Shown here piece after piece: positions 16,990-25,951 of a DNA stretch of 64,000 nt; the stretch's first letter is position 1, and every line of letters starts with the position of its first letter. The DNA is taken from the NCBI RefSeq assembly GCF_023515995.1, contig NZ_CP097320.1:4464001-4528000 (forward strand), given 5' to 3'. The notes under the pieces are model-generated. The model did no database searches. It was not told the DNA's origin and saw nothing but the letters and a program-made list of their open reading frames with translations. The position numbers and the translations under genes are program-made. Source of the stretch: Candidatus Mycobacterium methanotrophicum. GTDB lineage: Bacteria; Actinomycetota; Actinomycetes; Mycobacteriales; Mycobacteriaceae.

Positions 16990-18822
16990 CTACTCAGCCA
17001 GTCGCTGCTTGAGCGCGTCGAACTCGTCCTTGACGCCGGTCGGGAGCTTCTCGCCGACGAACTCGAACCACTCCTCGATCAGCGGCAGTTCCTCGCGCCA
17101 TTCGCCCGCATCGACCACGAGCGACTTATCCACGTCGGCGGGATCGACATCCAGCCCGTCCAAGTCCATATCGTCGGCGGACGGGACGATTCCGATCGGG
17201 GTGTCCCGGCCGCCGGCCCGGTTCTCGATGCGATCGACGATCCACTTCAGCACCCGACTGTTCTCACCGAAGCCCGGCCACAGGAAATTGCCGCCCTCGC
17301 CGCGGCGGAACCAGTTGACGAAGAACACCTTCGGCAGCTTCGACTCGGCCGAGTCTTTGGCGTGCTCGCCCAGGTCGAGCCAGTGCTGGAAGTAGTCGCC
17401 GACGTGATAACCGATGAACGGCCGCATCGCCATCGGGTCGCGGCGGATAGCGCCGACCTTGCCTTCGGCGGCGGCGGTCTGCTCGCTGGCCATGGTGGCG
17501 CCGGTGAACACGCCGTGCCGCCAGTCGCGGGCCTGCGTCACCAGCGGCACCGTGGTCTTGCGGCGGGCGCCGAACAGGATGGCCGAGATCGGCACGCCTT
17601 GCGGGTCGTCCCACTCTGGCGCCAGCGTGGGGCACTGCGACATCGGCGTGCAGTACCGCGAATTCGGGTGGGCTGCAGGGCTTTCCGTCTTCCCGGCGTA
17701 CCAGTCGTTGCCCTTCCAGTCGGTCAGGTGCTGCGGGTCGCCTTCCAGGCCTTCCCACCACACGTCGTCGTCGTCGGTGAGGGCGACGTTGGTGAAGACG
17801 GTGTTGCCCTTGGCGATCGTGTGCATCGCGTTCGGGTTGGACTTCCAGTTAGTGCCCGGCGCCACCCCGAAGAAACCGGACTCGGGGTTGACCGCGTAGA
17901 GCCGACCGTCCTTGCCGAACCGCATCCAGGCGATGTCGTCGCCGAGCGTTTCGGCCCGCCAGCCAGGAATGGTCGGCTGCAGCATCGCCAGGTTCGTTTT
18001 GCCGCACGCCGACGGGAATGCCGCCGCGAAGTAGTAGGCCTTGTTCTCGGGGGAAATCAGCTTAAGGATCAGCATGTGCTCGGCCATCCAACCCTCGTCG
18101 CGAGCCATCGCCGACGCGATTCGCAGCGAATAGCACTTCTTGCCGAGCAGCGCGTTGCCGCCGTAACCCGAACCGTAGCTCCAGATTTCGCGGGTTTCCG
18201 GGAAGTGTGTGATGTATTTGGTGTCGCTGCACGGCCACGGGACGTCTTTTTGGCCCTCCGCCAGCGGGGCGCCGACGGAGTGCAATGCCTTGACGAAGAA
18301 CCTGCCGTCGCCGAGCTTGTCCAGCGCGGCCTTGCCCATGCGGGTCATCGTGCGCATCGACACGACGACGTATTCCGAGTCGGTGATCTCCACGCCCAGC
18401 TTGGGGTCGTCGGCGCCGAGCGGGCCCATGCAAAACGGCACCACCCACATGGTGCGGCCCCGCATGCAACCGCGGTACAGATCGGTCAGGGTCGAGCGCA
18501 TCTGGCTCGGGTCCATCCAGTTGTTGGTCGGGCCGGCGTCGATCTCGCGCTCGGAACAGATGAAGGTCCGAGATTCCACCCGCGCCACGTCAGACGGGTC
18601 GGACAGCGCCAGGTAGGAGTTGGGCTGCTTCTCGGGGTTCAGCGGCGTGAAGGTGCCTGTTTCCACCAGCTGCTCACAGAGCCGTCGCCACTCCTCCTCG
18701 GAGCCGTCAGCGAAGACCACCCGATCCGGCTGGGTGAGCTCGGCGACCTCCTCGACCCAGGACAGCAAGCCCTGATGGTTCGTCGGCGCGGTATCCAGAC
18801 CGGGAACGGTCGCTGACGTCAT
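16990..18822 (-). CDS. pckA: GTP-dependent phosphoenolpyruvate carboxykinase
   Basis: 610 residues from ATG 18822 (AGGAGAT five bases upstream), matching the roughly 606 of M. tuberculosis PckA (Rv0211). It carries the GTP-type signature: the P-loop FPSACGKTNLAML (about residues 266-278), the Mn/Mg site region GDDIAWM, the guanine-contact FFVNWFRRGEGGNFLWPGFG and the substrate-binding RGCMRGRTMWVVPFCMGP. It converts oxaloacetate and GTP to phosphoenolpyruvate, CO2 and GDP, the entry to gluconeogenesis. That step is essential when mycobacteria live on fatty acids or cholesterol, fitting the surrounding lipid-catabolic genes. The upstream 134 bases to the next gene presumably hold its promoter. 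Confidence 0.97.
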   Translation of the reverse strand: MTSATVPGLDTAPTNHQGLLSWVEEVAELTQPDRVVFADGSEEEWRRLCEQLVETGTFTPLNPEKQPNSYLALSDPSDVARVESRTFICSEREIDAGPTNNWMDPSQMRSTLTDLYRGCMRGRTMWVVPFCMGPLGADDPKLGVEITDSEYVVVSMRTMTRMGKAALDKLGDGRFFVKALHSVGAPLAEGQKDVPWPCSDTKYITHFPETREIWSYGSGYGGNALLGKKCYSLRIASAMARDEGWMAEHMLILKLISPENKAYYFAAAFPSACGKTNLAMLQPTIPGWRAETLGDDIAWMRFGKDGRLYAVNPESGFFGVAPGTNWKSNPNAMHTIAKGNTVFTNVALTDDDDVWWEGLEGDPQHLTDWKGNDWYAGKTESPAAHPNSRYCTPMSQCPTLAPEWDDPQGVPISAILFGARRKTTVPLVTQARDWRHGVFTGATMASEQTAAAEGKVGAIRRDPMAMRPFIGYHVGDYFQHWLDLGEHAKDSAESKLPKVFFVNWFRRGEGGNFLWPGFGENSRVLKWIVDRIENRAGGRDTPIGIVPSADDMDLDGLDVDPADVDKSLVVDAGEWREELPLIEEWFEFVGEKLPTGVKDEFDALKQRLAE

Positions 18823-18956
18823 CGAAATCTCCTGCACTCGCCGTGTCCGTGTTGCGCGGCCAATTTTCGGCGCCCTCAACACAGGTTATCGCGAGGTGTA
18901 TACCCAGAAAGGCTTGGGAGTGTATCGGCCAACTCGCAGGAACGATTCAGAACACG

Positions 18957-20495
18957 TTATCTGCGGTGTTCGCCGACGGGTTTTCGTCGATTTCGATCGG
19001 TACTGCCCTCAGCCGTGGCAGGCGCGTCCTCGGATCGCGGCTCGGCTGGTTCGCCGAGCTCGGCTCGGATCGCCGCGAGCGCGCCCTGCAGCGTCGGCAT
19101 CTCCCGGCCCCGCACCGCCGCGGCACGGGCCGCGACGACGGCGTGCTCGCGCAGCTCGGTGTCGATGACGCCGACCTGCTCGGCAACCCGCGCATTCTCG
19201 ACCTCGTCTTGCTCGCCCAGGGCCGCGGTCAGCGCCGACTCGGCTGCGAGCACCCGAGTCGCGACCAGCTGCTCGAGTGCGGACCTCAGCTGGGTGGCCG
19301 CCTCGCCGGCCCAGCGGTCGAGCAGCGCGCGCTCCCGCAGCAGTCCCCGGATTCCGACCACCCAGACGGTAAGCGCAAGCCCGATCGCCGCACATGCGAC
19401 GGCTCCGGCGACGGTGAGCCCGGGAGCCAGGCCGGCCAGCAGCCGGCTGAGCGTCAACGCCACACCTAACCCGAAACCGGCCCCCACCAGCATCATCAGC
19501 CGGGTCTCCAGCCGCCGCGACTTCAGCTGCGGCGCCGGTATCTCGATCGTCGGGAGCGCGGTGGCTGCCGGCGGGTCCACGGTCAGGCCCAGGCTTTGCT
19601 CGACGTCGGCCAAATGCGTGGTGACGCCCTCGTCCACCTCGGCAACCACCTTGCCGATCCGGCCGCGGGCATCCGCCTCGAACGCCGGCAGCTGGCGCCG
19701 GGCCACGCTCCCGGCGTCCTCCTGCAACTCGGAGCGCACCGAGGCACAGCGGTTGCGGGCGAAGTAGGACAGCTGAACGCGGGCCTGCTGGGTCTGGCTG
19801 CGCAGCGCGATCGTGCGCTCGGACTTGGCCAGCCGTCGCTGCCGCAGGATGTCGCTGCGCTGCTCACGTAATGCCTCGACCCGTGCTCGCCGACCGGCGC
19901 CGTCTGCGTCGCGAACGTAGCGGTCGGCGAGCGTCCGCAATCGGGCTTCCCACGCTCGCAACCTGTTTCGTCGTGAAAGGTCGGGGTCGGCGAGCTGCTT
20001 ACGTACCGCCGTGACGAGGTCGTCGACGCGGGGCTTACCGCTCTCGGGCAGGGCAGCCGCGCCTACCAGGGGCACGTCACGGTAGCGCGGCGCGTGCGCC
20101 GCCAGCACCTCACGATTGGCGGCCAGCACATCACGCCAGCCGCGATGCACGTCGACCTTCGACACCACGCCGATCACCGCGTCGGTGTCGGCGGTCGCGG
20201 CGTCGAGCAGCATGCAGTCGGATTCGGTCAACGTGGCCACCGCGGAAACGACGAACACCACCACCGTCGGCGCCTCGCCGGCCGCCAGGTCGGTCGACTC
20301 GATGAACGTGTGCTTGGGCAGTCGTTTGGTCAGCGCTGCGACCACGCTGCTAACTCCGCCCAGCCAGGGCCCGGTGACCAGGACCGCGTCGCGGCGCACA
20401 GCGATCGGCGCACTTAGCCGCGGCCCGATCGCCGCTACCAGTGCGTCGACTGCGTCTTCTTCGGTGACCGCGTCGTCACCTGTGTGGTCGGCCAC
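18957..20495 (-). CDS. GTPase-like membrane protein, second of a pair (Rv0210 homologue)
   Basis: About 512 residues from GTG 20495, which follows the stop of the upstream gene by two bases and has GGGAG six bases before it. An in-frame ATG at 20519, inside the upstream gene, is the alternative. The N-terminal third looks like a degenerate P-loop GTPase (VLVTGPWLGGVSSVVAAL, VVVFVVSAVATLTESD, GVVSKVD as a G4-like NKxD). The centre is a long charged helical or coiled region (residues about 190-330). Two membrane helices (MLVGAGFGLGVALTLSRLLA and the following AVACAAIGLALTVWVVGI) and another helical stretch complete it. This layout resembles bacterial dynamin-like proteins, but that is inference. 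Confidence 0.75.
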   Translation of the reverse strand: MADHTGDDAVTEEDAVDALVAAIGPRLSAPIAVRRDAVLVTGPWLGGVSSVVAALTKRLPKHTFIESTDLAAGEAPTVVVFVVSAVATLTESDCMLLDAATADTDAVIGVVSKVDVHRGWRDVLAANREVLAAHAPRYRDVPLVGAAALPESGKPRVDDLVTAVRKQLADPDLSRRNRLRAWEARLRTLADRYVRDADGAGRRARVEALREQRSDILRQRRLAKSERTIALRSQTQQARVQLSYFARNRCASVRSELQEDAGSVARRQLPAFEADARGRIGKVVAEVDEGVTTHLADVEQSLGLTVDPPAATALPTIEIPAPQLKSRRLETRLMMLVGAGFGLGVALTLSRLLAGLAPGLTVAGAVACAAIGLALTVWVVGIRGLLRERALLDRWAGEAATQLRSALEQLVATRVLAAESALTAALGEQDEVENARVAEQVGVIDTELREHAVVAARAAAVRGREMPTLQGALAAIRAELGEPAEPRSEDAPATAEGSTDRNRRKPVGEHRR

Positions 20496-20497
20496 GC

Positions 20498-21475
20498 TCA
20501 ACTCCCGGCCTTTGACCATAGCCGCAGCGAACCCCGGACGATGTCGGCGCCGCAGGCGCGGTGCAACCGCGCCACCGGCCCGCGGCTGTAGCGCTGCCAG
20601 CTCACCGCGCGACGCAGATACGCCGCGGCGCTGTCGCAACGGTCGACCTTGACGCCGGCCGCCTCGACGACGTCCACGGCGGCCGCCATCCGGGCCACCA
20701 CCGTGTCGTCGCGGCACAGGAACTCGCCGACTCGTCGGTCGGTGACGGCCAGCGTCTGCAAAGCGGCGACGGCGTCCAGCACGCGCTGGTAGCGCACCGG
20801 CGCGCCGATCGACTCGATGCTGTCGACGACGTCGTCAATGCAGCTCAGTTGCCGTAATACGGCCCGAGTCTGGTCGCGGGTGGCGCCGCGCCGGATCGCG
20901 GCCACGGCCTGCTCGACGCCGAACACGTCCAGGGTGTCGAGGAGCCTGGCCGCCACCGGCCCGGTTCGGCTGGCCAGCGCCTGCAGCGCCGCCCACATCG
21001 TGTCGTCCACCAGATCGTCGAGGGCGGCGACCGCCAGCAATCCCACCACCGGTTCGATCCGCAGACCGGTACGCGCAGAAAGGCGTGTGCAGCGCACTCT
21101 CGCCGCGTTGGTCGGCCCGTCGGGGTGGCGGCCCGGCTGGGTGGTGGCGATCAGGTCGGCCTTGTTCAGCACCGCCAAGAGCGGCCGAGCCGACGCCGCG
21201 ATCGCCGCGCGATCCTCGGGTTTGACCACTTCGGCGACGACATAGACCGCCACGTCGGCGCGCGGTGATGTCGTCATGGTGATCGTTTCCCGCCAGTCCG
21301 CGGCGCGAGCCAAGGCGCGCACGACAGTGTTGCGGCCTACGCCGCGCCGTCCCGATACTGCCACTCGCAGCGGTGCGGCGAGCGGAGTGGCGATCGCAGC
21401 ACAGCGCGAGTCACCGGCCTCGGCGGCGAATCGCTCCAGCTCATCGAGGAAAACCTGGTAGCCGTGTCCGATCAT
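20498..21475 (-). CDS. GTPase-like protein, first of a pair (Rv0209 homologue)
   Basis: 325 residues. The N-terminus carries a P-loop-like GRRGVGRNTVVRALA (about residues 42-56), a beta strand ADVAVYVVAEVVKPED and LLAVLNKADLI (G4 NKxD). These together indicate a Ras-like G domain. The C-terminal half is mostly helical with no recognised domain and no membrane helix. It is followed immediately by the Rv0210 homologue, and the two are conserved together in M. tuberculosis between trmB and pckA. A cooperating pair, one soluble and one membrane-bound, is likely; the process is unknown. Compared with Rv0209 (about 361 residues as I recall) it seems slightly short. Confidence 0.75.
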   Translation of the reverse strand: MIGHGYQVFLDELERFAAEAGDSRCAAIATPLAAPLRVAVSGRRGVGRNTVVRALARAADWRETITMTTSPRADVAVYVVAEVVKPEDRAAIAASARPLLAVLNKADLIATTQPGRHPDGPTNAARVRCTRLSARTGLRIEPVVGLLAVAALDDLVDDTMWAALQALASRTGPVAARLLDTLDVFGVEQAVAAIRRGATRDQTRAVLRQLSCIDDVVDSIESIGAPVRYQRVLDAVAALQTLAVTDRRVGEFLCRDDTVVARMAAAVDVVEAAGVKVDRCDSAAAYLRRAVSWQRYSRGPVARLHRACGADIVRGSLRLWSKAGS

Positions 21476-21556
21476 GTGTTTCCCCTGTTAAGCCGATACC
21501 CCTGTCGGTCATGCGCTGGCACCGCCCGAAGGCGGCAGGCCCACGTCTGCCGCTGA

Positions 21557-21590
21557 ATGGTGACACCTGCGGCATGGTGACACCTGCGGC
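21557..21590. repeat. Perfect 17-bp tandem duplication
   Basis: ATGGTGACACCTGCGGC occurs twice in direct succession (21557-21573, 21574-21590) in the intergenic space between the Rv0209 homologue and trmB. It looks like a recent replication-slippage duplication. Confidence 0.9.
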
Positions 21591-21670
21591 GCGCAGACGC
21601 GAGCCACCCGCTACCAGTCGAAGGCAACTGTTGGGTATCAATCTGGGCCACGGGCGGCAACATCATCGAT

Positions 21671-21704
21671 TAATGGGTAACGATGAATAATGGGTAACGA
21701 TGAA
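21671..21704. repeat. Perfect 17-bp tandem duplication across the trmB start
   Basis: TAATGGGTAACGATGAA occurs twice in succession (21671-21687, 21688-21704). The second copy supplies the annotated trmB start. The first copy creates an extra ATG followed by four codons and a TAA that overlaps the next ATG. Confidence 0.9.
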
Positions 21705-22508
21705 CGGATGAGTGCGCAGCCTTCGGTGGACGCGGTCACACCGCCGACACCGCCAGACGCCCTGCCCGGCGCGCGCTCTGCCGGCGGCTATCGCCGGAAT
21801 ACCAGCTTCCGCTCGCGCCGTTCTGCATTGTCGGCCGCCCAGCAGCGGACCTGGGCGCGGCTGTGGCCGGACCTGGGCATCGTGGCGGCCTCCCGACACA
21901 GCGCCGATGCGCCCGACGAGCCGCTGAACGCCGGCGCCCGGTTCGGCCGCGATGCTCCGCTTGTACTCGAAATCGGTTGCGGCACTGGCACTTCCACGCT
22001 GGCTATGGCGCAATCGGAGCCGGGGGTAGATGTGATCGCCGTCGAGGTGTATCGACGTGGGCTGGCTCAGCTGCTGTCGGCGATCGAACGGGAAGGCGTC
22101 AGCAATATCCGGCTGGTCCGCGGGGATGCCGTCGACGTCCTGGAATCTCTGATCGCGCCGGGCTCGCTGAGCGGAGTCCGGGTGTTCTTTCCCGATCCGT
22201 GGCCCAAGGCCCGGCATCGCAAACGTCGGCTGCTCCAGCCCGCCACGGTTGCGCTGATCGCTGACCGGCTCCAGGCCGGAGGTGTGCTGCACGCTGCCAC
22301 CGACCATCCCGGCTACGGCGAGCAGATCGCCGAGGTGGGCGACGCCGAACCCCGCCTGACCCGGGTGGATCCGGCGGGGCCAGCGGGGACCGGACTACCG
22401 ATCTCGGTGGTCCGCCCAACCACCAAGTACGAGGACAAGGCGCGGCATGCCGGCAGCGCCGTCACCGAATTGCTCTGGCAGCGCCGCTTCGAAGGACGCG
22501 CATCATGA
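21690..22508 (+). CDS. trmB: tRNA (guanine-N7)-methyltransferase TrmB
   Basis: 272 residues; the M. tuberculosis homologue Rv0208c has about 263. The SAM-binding motif is LEIGCGTGTSTLAMA. The family-specific block GVRVFFPDPWPKARHRKRRL carries the catalytic Asp and tRNA-contact residues, and the C-terminal HAATDHPGYGEQI is also typical. It forms 7-methylguanosine at position 46 of tRNA variable loops. The start is ambiguous. ATG 21690 lies in the second unit of a 17-bp tandem duplication and has no clear ribosome site, while ATG 21708 (MSAQPSVDA) is the next choice. It overlaps the next gene by ATGA, so the two are translationally coupled, as in the M. tuberculosis trmB-Rv0207c-mmpL3 order. 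Confidence 0.93.
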   Translation: MGNDERMSAQPSVDAVTPPTPPDALPGARSAGGYRRNTSFRSRRSALSAAQQRTWARLWPDLGIVAASRHSADAPDEPLNAGARFGRDAPLVLEIGCGTGTSTLAMAQSEPGVDVIAVEVYRRGLAQLLSAIEREGVSNIRLVRGDAVDVLESLIAPGSLSGVRVFFPDPWPKARHRKRRLLQPATVALIADRLQAGGVLHAATDHPGYGEQIAEVGDAEPRLTRVDPAGPAGTGLPISVVRPTTKYEDKARHAGSAVTELLWQRRFEGRAS

Positions 22509-22966
22509 GCCTGACCGACGAAACGACCCCACCGATCAGCGCGCCGGCGGCCCTGTCCGGCAACGCCCTGCCCTGGGTGGATGCGCTGCGTAACGTGGGG
22601 TTTGCGGTGTTCGCCAAGCCGAAACTCGACGAAGACAGCGATGTGGACAGCGACATGCTGGGTCACATCGCGCAGCGCAGCGCCGCCGGCCTGGCGGCGC
22701 TGGTAGTAGCGTCCGCCGACGGCCAGGCCTTCCGCCTGCCGCTTGAGGAAATCTCCCGCCGCGGGGTGCCCGTACAGGTGCTGGGATTTCGCGAACACGC
22801 TAGTTGGGCGCTAGCGTCGGATACCTTGGAGTTCGTCGACCTGGAGGACATCGCGGGTGTTTTCCGGGAGCCGCTGCCGCGGATGGGCCTTGATTCGCTG
22901 CCTGAGAAGGGGGCGTGGCTGCAACCGTTCCGGCCGCTGTCTTCGTTGCTGACCTCGCGTGTCTGA
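22505..22966 (+). CDS. NYN/PIN-like domain protein with N-terminal half missing (Rv0207c-like)
   Basis: 153 residues. The C-terminal two thirds (PWVDALRNVGFAVFAKPK, DSDVDSDMLGHIAQRS, ALVVASADGQAFRLPLEE, VLGFREHASWALASDTLEFV) match the second half of the NYN-domain protein Rv0207c. That protein is about 242 residues as I recall. The first strand with the conserved Asp (WDAPNLD-type) and the following helix, some 85-90 residues, are replaced by a short link (APAALSGNAL). The frame is intact and coupled to trmB by ATGA overlap. An internal in-frame deletion is the simplest reading, probably leaving no nuclease activity. It ends 48 bases before mmpL3. Confidence 0.75.
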   Translation: MSLTDETTPPISAPAALSGNALPWVDALRNVGFAVFAKPKLDEDSDVDSDMLGHIAQRSAAGLAALVVASADGQAFRLPLEEISRRGVPVQVLGFREHASWALASDTLEFVDLEDIAGVFREPLPRMGLDSLPEKGAWLQPFRPLSSLLTSRV

Positions 22967-23014
22967 CACTGGAAAACCAATGCGCGGGTCGCCACCGACC
23001 AAGTAGGAGGTTAC

Positions 23015-25951
23015 GTGTTCGCCTGGTGGGGTCGAGCTGTGTACCGCTTCAGGTACATCGTCATCGGTGTCACAGTGGCGCTGAGCCTGCTCGGCGGCAT
23101 TTTCGGGATGAGCCTCGGCAAGCACGTCACGCAGAGCGGTTTCTACGACGACAGCAGCCAGTCGGTCAAGGCATCGGTGCTGGGTGACGACACCTACGGC
23201 CGTGATCGGACGAGCCACATCGTCGCGACGTTCACCGCCCCCAAGGGCGAAACCGTTCAAAACCCGGCCTGGCAGAAGAAAATCACCGGCGAACTCAACT
23301 CCTTTAAGAAGGACCATGCCCAGCAGGTCGTCGGTTGGGCCGGTTGGCTGGCCGCACCCACCAGCGACGACCCGGTCATCAAAGGGATGGCCAGCGAGGA
23401 CGGCGAACACACCTTCGTCAGCATCCCGCTGAAGGGCGATGACGACGACACCATCCTGAAAAACTACAAGACCGTCGAGCCGGATCTGGAGAAACTCAAC
23501 GGCGGCCAGGTCCAGCTCGCGGGGCTGGAGCCGATCGCCAGCGCACTGACCGGCACCATCGCCACTGACGAGAAGCGGATGGAAGTACTCGCGCTGCCGA
23601 TGGTCGCGGTGGTGTTGTTCTTGGTCTTCGGCGGGGTGGTCGCCGCCTGCTTGCCGGTGATGATCGGCGGATTGAGCATCGCAGGAGCAACCGGGATCTT
23701 GCGGCTCATTTCCTTGTTCGGGCCCGTTCACTTCTTCGCCCAGCCGGTTGTCTCTCTCATCGGTCTCGGCATCGCGGTCGACTACGGGCTGTTCGTGGTG
23801 AGTCGTTTCCGTGAAGAGATCGCCGAAGGGTACGACACCGAGGCCGCGGTGCGCCGCACGGTGATGACGGCGGGTCGTACGGTGACGTTCTCGGCCGTGT
23901 TGATCGCCGCGTCGGGCGCCAGCCTGCTGTTGCTGCCGCAGGGCTTCGTGAAGTCGCTGACTTACGCGCTGATCGCAGCGGTGACGCTGGCTGCGGTGTT
24001 GTCGATCACCCTCCTGCCGGCCTGCCTGGCGATACTGGGCCGCAACGTGGACGCGCTCGGGGTACGAACACTGTTCCGCGTGCCCGTCCTGGCGAACTGG
24101 AAGGTGTCGCGGGCGTATCTGACCTGGCTTGCAGATCGGCTGCAGAAGACCAAAACGCGCGAAGAAGTCGAAGCCGGGTTCTGGGGCAAGCTCGTCAACG
24201 TGGTGATGAAGCGGCCACTGCTCTTTGCCGTCCCGATCGTCGTGGCCATGATCGCGTTGGTCATTCCGCTGCACAACCTCTCGTTCGGCGGTATGAGCGA
24301 GAAGTATCTGCCGCCGAACAACTCGGTCCGCTTGGCGCAGGAGAATTTCGACAAGCTCTTTCCCGGCTACCGAACGAACCAGCTGACGCTGGTGATCAAG
24401 AGCAATAACCACGGCAAGGTCACCGACCAGCAGCTCGCCGAGATCCGCAACGATGCCTCCTCGATCAGCGGGTTCACCGACAAAACCTGGAAAGAACGGG
24501 CCTGCCCGACCATCGCGGGCAACCCCTGCGTCGCGGGAGCCAAGGGAACCTCTCACCCGAAAGACGACTCGGTGCGGGTGATCCAGAACGGCTTGGCCCA
24601 TGCGAACGACGCGGCTAAGAAAATCGCCGAATTGCGTTCGATCACTCCACCCAAAGGGTTGAGCCTGATGGTCGGCGGAGTGCCGGCTCTCGAACAGGAC
24701 AGCATCCACAGCTTGTCCGACAAAGCTCCGCCGATGGCGGTGGTTCTGCTCACCACGACAATGCTGCTGATGTTCCTGGCATTCGGGTCGGTTGTGCTGC
24801 CGATCAAGGCCGCGGTGATGAGCGCGTTGACCCTAGGCTCCACATTGGGCATCTTGACCTGGATCTTCGTCGACGGACACTTCGCGAAGTGGCTGAATTT
24901 CACGCCGACACCGTTGATGGTCGTCCTCATAGCGTTGGTGATCGCGGTCGGTTTCGGCCTGGCGACCGACTACGAAGTGTTCCTGGTGTCCCGAATGGTC
25001 GAGGCCAGAGCCCGCGGCATGTCGACCGCGGAGGCCATCCGGATCGGAACCGCGACCACCGGTCGCCTCATCACCGCGGCCGCGTTGGTTCTCGCCGTGG
25101 TCGCCGGCTCGTTCGTGTTCTCCGATCTGGTGATGATGAAGTACCTGGCATTCGGTTTGATGGCCGCACTGCTGCTGGACGCCACCGTCGTGCGGATGTT
25201 CCTGGTGCCGTCGGTGATGAAGCTGCTCGGCGACGACTGCTGGTGGGCGCCGATGTGGATGAAGCGACTGCAGAACCGGTTGGGGCTCGGCGAGATTCAC
25301 CTGCCCGACGAGCGCAAGCGGCCCGTCCCCCGCGCGCAGCGGCCGGCGCGGCGCCCTGCCGTCGCTGCGCAACCGAGTCCGCCGCACGACCCCACCCACC
25401 CCGGCGCGGAGGTGCCGCCGCGGCCGAGCAGACCGCCTGAGCCGGCAGACCGGGCGGATAACCGGCCACCGGCGCAGGAGACGCCGTCGGCCGCAGGCAC
25501 CACGAGGATGCGCGCTCCCGGGCACCCCGAGCCCGCCGAGCCGCCGACCACGCGGCTCGCGGCCCAGGGACGCGAAGGCCCGCCCTCCCCGGCCGCTCCG
25601 CCGCCGGGGACCCCACCTGTTCGCGGAGAAGATCGCGAAATAGAGTCCTGGCTCAGCGAATTGCGGGGGCCGCAGCGCAACGACGTTCCCGGCGACGCGG
25701 GCGGCACCGGCAGCTCTGAACCGTCAGCCGACAAAACCCGCGCGCTGCCGGTGCCGGGCCAGCGGCCCCCCGCTGACGACGATGCCACCACCGCCATCCC
25801 GACCCCTCCGCGAGAAGGGGAGGACTCGGACGTGGCCACGCAGAAACTGAACGCCCCTGGAAATGAAGGCGACAACGGCGATCGGACCCGTCAGCGCCGG
25901 GGCGGTGGGCTCAGCGCGCAGGAGTTGCTGCGCCGCGAAGGCCGAATCTAG
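23015..25951 (+). CDS. mmpL3: Trehalose monomycolate exporter MmpL3
   Basis: 978 residues from GTG 23015, with TAGGAGG ending five bases upstream. This RND-family flippase has twelve membrane helices in two repeats, each with a large periplasmic loop (about residues 33-190 and 420-570). The proton-relay Asp-Tyr pairs are present in both halves: GIAVDYGLF (D256-Y257) and GLATDYEVFLVSR (D652-Y653). From about residue 760 a cytosolic tail rich in Pro, Arg and Glu extends to the end, as in M. tuberculosis MmpL3 (944 residues). It carries trehalose monomycolate to the periplasm and is essential. Neighbours trmB, an Rv0207c-like gene and an Rv0205-like gene keep the M. tuberculosis order. Its stop overlaps the convergent next gene through CTAG. 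Confidence 0.97.
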   Translation: MFAWWGRAVYRFRYIVIGVTVALSLLGGIFGMSLGKHVTQSGFYDDSSQSVKASVLGDDTYGRDRTSHIVATFTAPKGETVQNPAWQKKITGELNSFKKDHAQQVVGWAGWLAAPTSDDPVIKGMASEDGEHTFVSIPLKGDDDDTILKNYKTVEPDLEKLNGGQVQLAGLEPIASALTGTIATDEKRMEVLALPMVAVVLFLVFGGVVAACLPVMIGGLSIAGATGILRLISLFGPVHFFAQPVVSLIGLGIAVDYGLFVVSRFREEIAEGYDTEAAVRRTVMTAGRTVTFSAVLIAASGASLLLLPQGFVKSLTYALIAAVTLAAVLSITLLPACLAILGRNVDALGVRTLFRVPVLANWKVSRAYLTWLADRLQKTKTREEVEAGFWGKLVNVVMKRPLLFAVPIVVAMIALVIPLHNLSFGGMSEKYLPPNNSVRLAQENFDKLFPGYRTNQLTLVIKSNNHGKVTDQQLAEIRNDASSISGFTDKTWKERACPTIAGNPCVAGAKGTSHPKDDSVRVIQNGLAHANDAAKKIAELRSITPPKGLSLMVGGVPALEQDSIHSLSDKAPPMAVVLLTTTMLLMFLAFGSVVLPIKAAVMSALTLGSTLGILTWIFVDGHFAKWLNFTPTPLMVVLIALVIAVGFGLATDYEVFLVSRMVEARARGMSTAEAIRIGTATTGRLITAAALVLAVVAGSFVFSDLVMMKYLAFGLMAALLLDATVVRMFLVPSVMKLLGDDCWWAPMWMKRLQNRLGLGEIHLPDERKRPVPRAQRPARRPAVAAQPSPPHDPTHPGAEVPPRPSRPPEPADRADNRPPAQETPSAAGTTRMRAPGHPEPAEPPTTRLAAQGREGPPSPAAPPPGTPPVRGEDREIESWLSELRGPQRNDVPGDAGGTGSSEPSADKTRALPVPGQRPPADDDATTAIPTPPREGEDSDVATQKLNAPGNEGDNGDRTRQRRGGGLSAQELLRREGRI

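Noticed and set aside
16573..18816. 747-codon plus-strand frame opposite pckA and the exchanger
   Set aside because: His/Arg/Val-rich mirror of the pckA codons; pckA itself is unmistakable.
22811..24709. 632-codon minus-strand frame opposite mmpL3
   Set aside because: Composition is the antisense of mmpL3; no motifs.
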